From Verrucomicrobiota bacterium (GTDB lineage Bacteria > Verrucomicrobiota > Verrucomicrobiae > Chthoniobacterales > UBA10450): a stretch of DNA of 19,560 nucleotides. The translations under genes were made by a program, and so were the position numbers. Every line of letters begins with the position of its first letter. Position 1 is the first letter of the stretch. Shown here piece after piece: positions 6,862-12,551 of the stretch. Location: the NCBI GenBank assembly GCA_005887855.1, contig VBQB01000004.1, positions 1 through 19,560 of the forward strand, given 5' to 3'. A model generated the notes under the pieces. That model was not told where the DNA came from and made no database searches. It saw only the letters and a program-made list of their open reading frames with translations.

Positions 6862-7675
6862 ATGGCGGTGGAGCGCGGTGTTTTTACATTGGGTCATTCA
6901 CCTGATCCGGATGACGCGTTCATGTTCTATGCGATGGCCGAAAATAAGATCGATCTCCGTGGTTATCGATTCGAACACGTATATCGCAGACAAATATGCG
7001 CTGCTGCCGTGTGGCGCGAGCATGGGCGATGGGTATGGACCGATCGTCATCAGGAAACACCGAACATCGAACATTGAACATCGAACATCGAAAGAAAGGC
7101 CTGCGTTCGATGAATCGGCAGCACGAAAGTTTTTAACTGGCAGGAAAATCGCGGTGCCGGGCAAGATGACGAGCGCTTTTCTCGCGCTTGAGCTTTTTTT
7201 GGGAGAATTCGACTACGCCGTTGTGCCGTTCGATCAAATCTTCGAGGCGGTAAAAGACGGCCGCGCGGAAGCCGGTCTAATCATCCACGAAGGGCAACTG
7301 ACTTATGCGCGCTCAGGTTTTCAGAAAATCCTCGATCTCGGCGAATGGTGGAAGAGTGAAACAGGTTTGCCGCTCCCGCTTGGTGGCAATGTACTGCGGA
7401 AGGACATCCCGCAAGCAGTGCAGCACGATCTGCTCGAGATTATCCGCAAAAGCATCGACTTCGGCCTCGCGCATCGGGACGAGGCAGTGCGCCATTCGCT
7501 TCCTTATGCTCGCGATATGGATGCGCAGCTCGCCGGCAAGTTCATCGGTATGTATGTGAACGAATTTACGCGCGATTACGGTGAGATTGGACGCGCGGCC
7601 ATCCGCAAATTCCTGGGCGACGCGCGTGACAAAGGCTACATCAACGCTTCGACCGAAGTGGAGTTTGTGGAGTGA
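6862..7675 (+). pseudogene. mqnD: 1,4-dihydroxy-6-naphthoate synthase MqnD, with internal deletion/frameshift and a repeat insertion
   Basis: MqnD converts cyclic dehypoxanthine futalosine to 1,4-dihydroxy-6-naphthoate in the futalosine menaquinone pathway. The start is in frame 1: MAVERGVFTLGHSPDPDDAF, then FYAMAENKIDLRGYRFEHV. Around 6976-6982 the protein moves to frame 2, which continues YIADKYALLPCGASMGDGYG to the stop at 7675, including KIAVPGKMTSAFLAL, FDQIFEAV, GLIIHEGQLTYA and GLPLPLGGNV. Between RFEHV and YIADKYALL about 30 residues expected in MqnD are missing (remembered pattern LQDIQTLN... ISIHAY), so a deletion whose length is not a multiple of three is inferred. A second oddity is a block of 7-bp repeats at 7062-7089 that adds about 10-15 codons after GPIVIRK. 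The composite would be 271 aa against roughly 280 usual. Probably non-functional unless the break is an assembly error. Confidence 0.8.
7062..7089. repeat. Four tandem 7-bp GAACATY repeats inside mqnD
   Basis: Units GAACATC (7062-7068), GAACATT (7069-7075), GAACATC (7076-7082) and GAACATC (7083-7089), followed by a partial GAAAG and preceded by a degenerate GAAACACC. On the opposite strand they translate to alternating FDVRCSM-type peptides that I recall from many verrucomicrobial and planctomycetal hypothetical proteins. Within mqnD they encode a hydrophilic insert (RTSNIEHRTSK). Confidence 0.85.
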
Positions 7676-7759
7676 CTGGGCCGCTATATCTCAAAAACGA
7701 GGAGAACCTGCCGCACTCCACAGGGGCGGCTACAGCACGTTTGAGATCGCTTATCAGCG
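7676..7759. other. Convergent gap with nested inverted repeats
   Basis: This 84-bp gap separates the ends of mqnD and the small membrane-protein gene. An outer inverted repeat ATCTCAAA/TTTGAGAT (7687-7694 and 7740-7747) encloses a weaker GCCGC/GCGGC pair. There is no T-tract, so this is not a classical intrinsic terminator. It may mark transcript ends, but the evidence is weak. Confidence 0.25.
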
Positions 7760-7936
7760 CTATTTCTTCGGTTTCTGGATTTTCTCTGTCTGCTTCACGA
7801 CGAAGGATTTCAAACGCGCAAACTCCTTCCTAGAACCGTTCGCGAAATCACGTGGTCCGTACTCAAAGAGCACGACGAAGCAAAAAGCCAGAACGATGAA
7901 TAAGACGAGCCAAAAGAGCCCGCGCAGTAACGCCAT
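7760..7936 (-). CDS. Small single-pass membrane protein (58 aa)
   Basis: The chosen ATG at 7936 gives MALLRGLFWLVLFIVLAFCF and then VVLFEYGPRDFANG, followed by a basic tail with several lysines (KSFVVKQTEKIQKPKK). The hydrophobic stretch at about 6-25 is a clear membrane anchor, with the short Lys-rich tail most likely carrying the cytoplasmic or periplasmic part. A longer start at 7996 would add 20 polar residues (SSDSPRPLTLSFEQVSLST) that do not look like a natural leader, so I prefer 7936. It resembles small conserved anchors I have seen in this phylum, but I do not recognise a named family. It lies 10 nt after another short frame on the same strand and is convergent with mqnD. Function unknown. 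Confidence 0.6.
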   Translation of the reverse strand: MALLRGLFWLVLFIVLAFCFVVLFEYGPRDFANGSRKEFARLKSFVVKQTEKIQKPKK

Positions 7937-7946
7937 GGTCGACAGA

Positions 7947-8102
7947 CTAACTTGCTCGAACGAGAGGGTCAATGGTCGCGGCGAGTCGCTCGACAAGTTC
8001 GCCGCAGTCCGTCATGTGGCGGACAAGTCGCTTTTCGGCCGGCACAGTCTGCTCGCCGCAGCAAATCCATCCCGCGTCGGAGAAGTCTATCTTCCTTGAA
8101 CG
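7947..8102 (-). pseudogene. Possible small-protein remnant without a start codon
   Basis: The minus strand has an open stretch of about 51 codons ending at TAG 7947-7949. It reads like real protein: KIDFSDAGWICCGEQTVPAE, then KRLVRHMTDCGELVERLAAT, then IDPLVRAS, with a predicted amphipathic helix. No ATG, GTG or TTG precedes the KIDF part. The nearest in-frame ATG (8120) is cut off by a TAG at 8103-8105 (MAVSL, stop). It could be a gene whose 5' end was broken, or chance. It lies 10 nt upstream of the small membrane-protein gene, so the two may once have been cotranscribed. Confidence 0.25.
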
Positions 8103-8132
8103 CTATAGCGAAACTGCCATGCTTTTCGTGTC

Positions 8133-9320
8133 ATGCGCGTGCCGCTGCTCGATCTCAGCGAACAATATCGAACCCTGGCCGAGCCCATTCGGGAGGCAAT
8201 CGACACCGTTCTGACAAGCCAGCGTTTCATCCTCGGGCCGCAGGTGGAGGCGTTCGAGAAAGCAATTCGCGCCTATTGCGATGCACCGTACGCCGTTGGG
8301 ATCTCGTCCGGGACAGATGCTCTTCTGGCCATCTTGATGGCGCTTGGAGTCGGTCGTGGCGATGCGGTGATCACGACGCCTTACACCTTTTTTGGCACGG
8401 CTGGCTGCATCGCGCGCGTCGGCGCGAAGCCGCTTTTCGTGGATATAGATCCGACCACTTTTAACATCCGCCCATCAGCGATTCAGGAATATATCGAGGA
8501 AAATTGCCGGACCGATTCGAGTGGCGAACTGAAAACAAAGAGTGGCGAAAACGTTCGCGCCATTGTCCCGGTCCATTTGTTCGGGTTGTGCTGTGACATG
8601 GACGCAATCCATCGGATTTCAGAACACTACCAGCTTGACGTAATTGAAGACGCGGCCCAGGCGATTGGCGCGGAATATCCGTTCGGTGGAAAAACCGTTA
8701 AAGCAGGAACGATGGGCGAAGTTGGATTCTTCAGCTTTTATCCGTCAAAGAACCTTGGAGCTGCTGGCGATGCGGGAATGATTATTTGCAGGGATGATCA
8801 GTTCGCCAGGGAATTGCGTATTTTCCGCGAACACGGAATGGAACCACGTTATTACCATCGCGTCATCGGCGGCAATTTTCGCTTGGACGAAATCCAAGCT
8901 GCAATTCTGGCGGTTAAACTTCCGCATTTGGAAAGTTGGTCAGCAGCGCGATGTGCTGCTGCCGATTTTTACCGGGGCGAATTCGCACACGCCCGCTTAG
9001 AAAAAAAGATCACTTTGCCAGCGGAACCTTATCGAAATCTCGGCTTAAAGAATCATCACATTTATCACCAATACGTCATTCGCACGCCAATGCGCGATGC
9101 TCTGCGGGAGCACCTCGCCAAGCGCGAGATCGAGACGGCGATCTATTACCCACTTGGATTGCACGAGCAAAAATGTTTTGCCTATCTCGGTTACAAGAAA
9201 GGTGATTTTGCGGAGACAGAACGCGCCGCACACGAGACGCTCGCGTTACCGATCTATCCCGGGATTTCTCACGCAGCGCAGCGCCAGGTGGTGGGCGCGA
9301 TTGCCGAGTTCTTCGAATAG
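8133..9320 (+). CDS. DegT/DnrJ/EryC1/StrS family PLP-dependent sugar aminotransferase
   Basis: 395-aa cytoplasmic aminotransferase of fold type I that aminates keto-sugars on nucleotide carriers, usually for O-antigen, capsule or glycan building blocks. Visible features: the N-terminal VPLLDLSEQY motif of the family; SSGTDAL (58-64) for cofactor phosphate binding; Asp173 in IEDAAQA, which contacts the pyridine nitrogen; VHLFG (147-151); and the Schiff-base Lys206 in FSFYPSKNLGAAGDAG. RLDEIQAAIL (about 251) is the conserved substrate loop. The polar insert SSGELKTKSGENV (129-141) is longer than in many relatives. Start is ATG 8133, with no Shine-Dalgarno visible. The exact sugar cannot be inferred: no nucleotide-sugar gene is adjacent, though ugd lies 5.5 kb downstream. 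Confidence 0.9.
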   Translation: MRVPLLDLSEQYRTLAEPIREAIDTVLTSQRFILGPQVEAFEKAIRAYCDAPYAVGISSGTDALLAILMALGVGRGDAVITTPYTFFGTAGCIARVGAKPLFVDIDPTTFNIRPSAIQEYIEENCRTDSSGELKTKSGENVRAIVPVHLFGLCCDMDAIHRISEHYQLDVIEDAAQAIGAEYPFGGKTVKAGTMGEVGFFSFYPSKNLGAAGDAGMIICRDDQFARELRIFREHGMEPRYYHRVIGGNFRLDEIQAAILAVKLPHLESWSAARCAAADFYRGEFAHARLEKKITLPAEPYRNLGLKNHHIYHQYVIRTPMRDALREHLAKREIETAIYYPLGLHEQKCFAYLGYKKGDFAETERAAHETLALPIYPGISHAAQRQVVGAIAEFFE

Positions 9321-9363
9321 AGCAATCCACGACGCGGCCAATGAATCGTAGCGCCCAAATCAC

Positions 9364-9392
9364 TTGCGGCGCGTCGGGCGCGAGCCTATATC
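9364..9392 (+). promoter_or_regulatory. Promoter of tRNA-Tyr
   Basis: TTGCGG (9364-9369) and TATATC (9387-9392) are separated by exactly 17 bp. Transcription would begin near 9399, about 9 nt before the mature tRNA 5' end at 9408. This is the best sigma70-like promoter in the window and fits a stable RNA gene. Confidence 0.6.
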
Positions 9393-9407
9393 AACGCTCG
9401 CACGGAC

Positions 9408-9491
9408 GGGTAGGTTCCGGAGTGGCCAAACGGGGCAGACTGTAAATCTGCTGGCTTTACGCCTTCGCTGGTTCGAATCCAGCCCTGCCCA
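9408..9491 (+). tRNA. tRNA-Tyr (anticodon GUA)
   Basis: An 84-nt type II tRNA. The acceptor stem GGGTAGG (9408-9414) pairs with CCTGCCC (9484-9490), including one T-G wobble, with discriminator A at 9491. The anticodon stem is GCAGA/TCTGC with loop CTGTAAA and anticodon GTA at 9442-9444. A long variable arm as in bacterial tRNA-Tyr follows, then the T-arm GCTGG-TTCGAAT-CCAGC. The 3' CCA is not encoded (AAATTCC follows). Confidence 0.96.
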
Positions 9492-9510
9492 AATTCCACT
9501 GCCGATTTGC

Positions 9511-9541
9511 AAAAAAAACGCCCGCCGAAGCGGGCGTTTTT
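9511..9541. terminator. Bidirectional intrinsic terminator between tRNA-Tyr and the RRM gene
   Basis: Stem AAAAACGCCCGC (9514-9525), loop CGAA, stem GCGGGCGTTTTT (9530-9541). The GC core is flanked by A- and T-runs on both sides, so it can end the plus-strand tRNA transcript and the convergent minus-strand RRM transcript, whose stop lies at 9551. Confidence 0.9.
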
Positions 9542-9550
9542 CGCAAGTAG

Positions 9551-9913
9551 TTAGTGACCCCTTCGCTGGCCACCGTCGCGGCGGCCGCCACCGTATCCGC
9601 CGCCACCGCCATAGCCTCCCCCGCCCCCTCCGTATCCGCGTCCGCCACCACCGGGCGGCCGCGCCTCTCGCGGACGAGCCTCATTTACCGTCAGTGGCCG
9701 ACCTTCAATGGTTTGGCCGTTGAATTTCGAAATCGCGTTCTGAGCGTCCTGCTCCGAGCCCATCGTGACAAAAGCAAAGCCACGCGACTTGCCGGTGAAT
9801 TTATCTTGCATGAGAGTGACTTCCTGCACGGCGCCAGCCTGTGAAAAAAGCTCCTGCAGTTCGTTTTCCGTCGTGTTGAAGGAAAGATTGCCTACGTATA
9901 ATTTAGTTCCCAT
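9551..9913 (-). CDS. Glycine-rich RRM RNA-binding protein
   Basis: 120-aa single-RRM protein. RNP2 is LYVGNL (5-10) and RNP1 is KSRGFAFV (42-49), both with their aromatic RNA-stacking residues (Tyr6, Phe47; Phe/Gly pattern intact). From residue 87 the tail is almost entirely Gly with Arg and Tyr (GGGGRGYGGG-type repeats, then RRDGGQRRGH), an RGG-like disordered segment. Such proteins in cyanobacteria and many soil bacteria act as RNA chaperones or are cold-induced; that role is inferred here. The ATG at 9913 has no Shine-Dalgarno and forms part of a 12-bp inverted repeat with the mRNA leader, so structure-dependent translation is plausible. It ends in the shared terminator with tRNA-Tyr. Confidence 0.93.
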   Translation of the reverse strand: MGTKLYVGNLSFNTTENELQELFSQAGAVQEVTLMQDKFTGKSRGFAFVTMGSEQDAQNAISKFNGQTIEGRPLTVNEARPREARPPGGGGRGYGGGGGGYGGGGGYGGGRRDGGQRRGH

Positions 9914-9989
9914 TGAGTTTATTCTCGAAAACGCAGCCAGGTCACTGTTCCCGCTTATCGGATTTCAAATCGCCACTGAATAAACTCAA
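9913..9989 (-). promoter_or_regulatory. mRNA leader hairpin that would cover the RRM start codon
   Basis: A perfect 12-bp inverted repeat: TTGAGTTTATTC at 9913-9924 and GAATAAACTCAA at 9978-9989, separated by 53 nt. In the minus-strand transcript the upstream arm pairs with the sequence ending on the A of the AUG (9913). The stem is AU-rich, so it should melt or refold with temperature or protein binding. Confidence 0.5.
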
Positions 9990-10087
9990 CTGACAATCCA
10001 CCAACTTCCGGGCTTCTGTTTCCGTTTCGGCCTCATTAGTAAAATGCTTTTTTTAAGAAAGCAATAAGAAATAGCGAACCAATTTCT
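9990..10087. other. Divergent upstream region of the RRM and ketosynthase genes
   Basis: AT-rich region that must contain the start sites for the minus-strand RRM gene and the plus-strand ketosynthase run. TAAAAT near 10039 is a possible plus-strand -10, but no good -35 lies 16-18 nt before it. A small hairpin TGCTTT/AAAGCA (about 10043-10061) is present. No operator can be named. Confidence 0.3.
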
Positions 10088-10096
10088 TTGTCTAAA

Positions 10097-11323
10097 ATGC
10101 TCAAAACTACCGCCGGGAACGGGAAAAGTGTCCCGGCCCGTGTTGCCGTGGTGGCCGCGGGTGTCGTCAGCCCGCTGGGGTTCGGACTGAGTGAGACACT
10201 CGACTCCCTGCGAGAAGCCCGGGACTGCATCACACGAGTGACCCGATTTTCGGTGGCTGAATGTCGATGCAAAACCGCCGGCCAAGTGTCGGACGAGCGT
10301 CTGCTCGACGGGCGGCGCGATGCAAGCCGCACGCAATCCTTGCACCGCACATCGCACATGATGATCCAGGCTTTGGGAGAAGCGGTGACCCAAGGGCCTG
10401 AGTTCAAACCTGAATTGACGATAATTGGGACAACCAGCGGCGGCATGTCTAATGGCGAAAATTACTACCGGTCATTACATCGACATGGCAACCTGCGACA
10501 TTCGCCGACTTGGATCGCAAATTACCCCGCGCAAAAGCCGGTAATTGATGCTCAGGAAACCTTTGGGATTTCTGCACCATGCCAGGTGATTGCAAATGCG
10601 TGCGCGTCGGGAACCAATGCGATTGGTCACGCGTTCGAGTGTGTACGCTCGAGCCGATACCAATGCGTGTTGACGGGGGGTTACGACGCACTCTCTGAAC
10701 TGGTTTTCGTCGGCTTTGATTCGCTCCAAGCCTCGACGCCAGAAAAATGCCGTCCGTTTGATCGACGTCGCACCGGCATGGTTCTCGGTGAAGGCGCAGC
10801 GATTCTTGTTTTAGAAAATTTCGATGCCGCGCGTGCGCGCGGCGCGCCCATTCTCGCGGAAATAACCGGCTACGGCGCGTCCACTGACAATTTTCACCTG
10901 ACCCAACCCGATCCCTCCGGCATTGGACCGCGTCGGGCGATGGAGCTAGCTCTCCAGAGCGTGCAGGTTGCGCCTAACGCAGTCGATTACGTCAACGCGC
11001 ACGGAACGGCGACGCTGTTCAACGACGCGGCCGAAGGCAAGGCAATTGGCGAGTTGCTTGGTCGCGTGCCAATAAGCTCGACGAAGAGCATGATGGGTCA
11101 CTCGTTAGGCGCAGCAGGTGCGATCGAAGCTATTGTCTGTCTGCTGGCGCTCCAGCATCAATTTCTCCCTCCTAACATCAATTTTCGCGCTCCAGATGAA
11201 GATACCGAGCTAGACGTCGTTGCGAACGAAGCCCGGCCGGCGGCTCTACGCGCAGCTCTTTCGAACTCCTTCGGATTTGGTGGGACGAACGCTTCCATTG
11301 TGATGCGGAAGTTCGAGGCATGA
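10097..11323 (+). CDS. Beta-ketoacyl-ACP synthase (FabF/KS-alpha-like), catalytically complete
   Basis: Condensing enzyme of the thiolase fold that joins malonyl-ACP to an acyl chain. From ATG 10097 it is 408 aa; a TTG at 10088 is an alternative start three codons earlier. The active-site triad is intact: Cys169 in ANACASGTNA, His302 in NAHGTATLFND and His335 in STKSMMGHSLGAAG, with Lys330. GMVLGEGAAILVLE and the C-terminal NSFGFGGTNAS are further family marks. It overlaps the next gene by 4 nt (ATGA), and that gene encodes a triad-less homologue, so the pair most likely forms a KS/chain-length-factor-like heterodimer rather than acting as housekeeping FabF. No ACP, ketoreductase or acyltransferase lies in the window, so the product is unknown. 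Sequence is typical FabF-branch rather than FabH. Confidence 0.92.
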   Translation: MLKTTAGNGKSVPARVAVVAAGVVSPLGFGLSETLDSLREARDCITRVTRFSVAECRCKTAGQVSDERLLDGRRDASRTQSLHRTSHMMIQALGEAVTQGPEFKPELTIIGTTSGGMSNGENYYRSLHRHGNLRHSPTWIANYPAQKPVIDAQETFGISAPCQVIANACASGTNAIGHAFECVRSSRYQCVLTGGYDALSELVFVGFDSLQASTPEKCRPFDRRRTGMVLGEGAAILVLENFDAARARGAPILAEITGYGASTDNFHLTQPDPSGIGPRRAMELALQSVQVAPNAVDYVNAHGTATLFNDAAEGKAIGELLGRVPISSTKSMMGHSLGAAGAIEAIVCLLALQHQFLPPNINFRAPDEDTELDVVANEARPAALRAALSNSFGFGGTNASIVMRKFEA

Positions 11324-12450
11324 GTCTGGCAATCGCCGGGATGGGGTGGATCACACCCCTGGGAAACGGCGTTGATCCGGTCTGGCAGCGTTTGCTCGAG
11401 GGCGCCGAGGCGCCTGCGGAAAAAATTAGGGAGCAGTTGGGCGATCAATCTTACAGTATTTTCCGGGTGCCCAATTCGGCATTGGCCAGCCTGGCGCCTC
11501 ATCCACGCCTGCGCCGCGCCAGTGCAATTTCGCGCTTTGCCGCGGTCGCGGGTTTGGAGGCGTTGCACGCTGCAAGAGTAAAGCTCGGTCCGCAGAATCG
11601 GGACCGAATCGCGCTAGTCTTCGCAATTTCAAACGGCGGCGTGATTTATACAAAGCGCTTTTACCGCGATATCGTCGAGACCGGCGCCCAAGCAGCGAGT
11701 CCACTGCTGTTTCCAGAAACGGTCTTCAACGCGCCGGCGAGCCATCTTGCGGCGATTCTGGGAATTACAGGCGCCACCTACACTCTCGTGGGTGATAGCG
11801 CCGTAGGCCTTCTGGCTATAAGAATGGCGGAGGACTTGATGACGAATGACGCACTAGATTGCTGCCTTGTCGTCGGAGCTGAGGAGGTGGATTGGCTGTT
11901 GTGCGATGCGTATCGACGGTGGCGGCTTCTCCGTTTAGAACCTCCGGTCGAGCCATTCAGCGAAGTCGGGCGAGGGATGATTTTGAGTGAAGGGGCGGGC
12001 GCAATCGTGCTCACGCGCGATGGTTCATTAATGATCGAGCGTACTCATGCCGGCGGGTATTATCGGAAGCGCACGGAAGCGGAAGAAATTTTAAAGCGAA
12101 TTATTTGCGATCTAACTGAAGGCAAAATCGATTTTGTGATCTCAAGCGCAAACGGCACATTTATCGATAAAGCGGAATGTAGCGCGCTGAGGCAGACGAT
12201 TCCGGATGCCATCGTCTACACGGTGAAGCCAGCGCTTGGCGAGAGCGTTGGCGCTGCGGGACTGTGGCAGGTGATCATGGCAGGCCAGGCTTTGCGTTGC
12301 GGCGAGCTTCCGCCCCTACTTCATGTAACATCAGCAATTTCGTTGCGGACCCCAGCCTTGCGCATGTCGCTGGCAAGGGCGGGCCACGCAATTGTTCTGA
12401 GCTGTGGAGTCAATCAGCAAATGGCAGGTTTGCGATTATCAATCCAATGA
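11320..12450 (+). CDS. Ketosynthase-like protein lacking the catalytic triad (chain-length-factor-like, KS-beta)
   Basis: 376-aa thiolase-fold paralogue of the preceding ketosynthase. Aligning motifs by eye, the active Cys is Ser160 (VGDSAVGLLAI in place of NACASG), the first His is Asn278 (SSANGT for NAHGT) and the second His is Glu308 (VKPALGESVGAAG for TKSMMGHSLGAAG). Lys303 and the structural GRGMILSEGAGAIVL stretch remain. Loss of all three catalytic residues with the fold kept is the hallmark of a non-catalytic partner such as the CLF of type II polyketide or aryl-polyene synthases. CLFs of the known type carry Gln at the Cys site; Ser is different. It overlaps the KS gene upstream, and its TGA overlaps an in-frame ATG (12447) of the LptD-like frame. 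Function as partner is inferred. Confidence 0.85.
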   Translation: MSLAIAGMGWITPLGNGVDPVWQRLLEGAEAPAEKIREQLGDQSYSIFRVPNSALASLAPHPRLRRASAISRFAAVAGLEALHAARVKLGPQNRDRIALVFAISNGGVIYTKRFYRDIVETGAQAASPLLFPETVFNAPASHLAAILGITGATYTLVGDSAVGLLAIRMAEDLMTNDALDCCLVVGAEEVDWLLCDAYRRWRLLRLEPPVEPFSEVGRGMILSEGAGAIVLTRDGSLMIERTHAGGYYRKRTEAEEILKRIICDLTEGKIDFVISSANGTFIDKAECSALRQTIPDAIVYTVKPALGESVGAAGLWQVIMAGQALRCGELPPLLHVTSAISLRTPALRMSLARAGHAIVLSCGVNQQMAGLRLSIQ

Positions 12451-12551
12451 TTATCGATCCAATTCTTCTGAGCGCGCAGCGCTCTGTGCCTCAGCGCACA
12501 CCGCTTTTGGCTTTGCAGGAAGGGTTCGCTACGGTACCTTCGGCGTCCGCC

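Noticed and set aside
9560..9660. GC-rich near-tandem repeat as a satellite or CRISPR-like array
   Set aside because: It is simply the Gly-rich tail of the RRM protein; units are irregular glycine codons.
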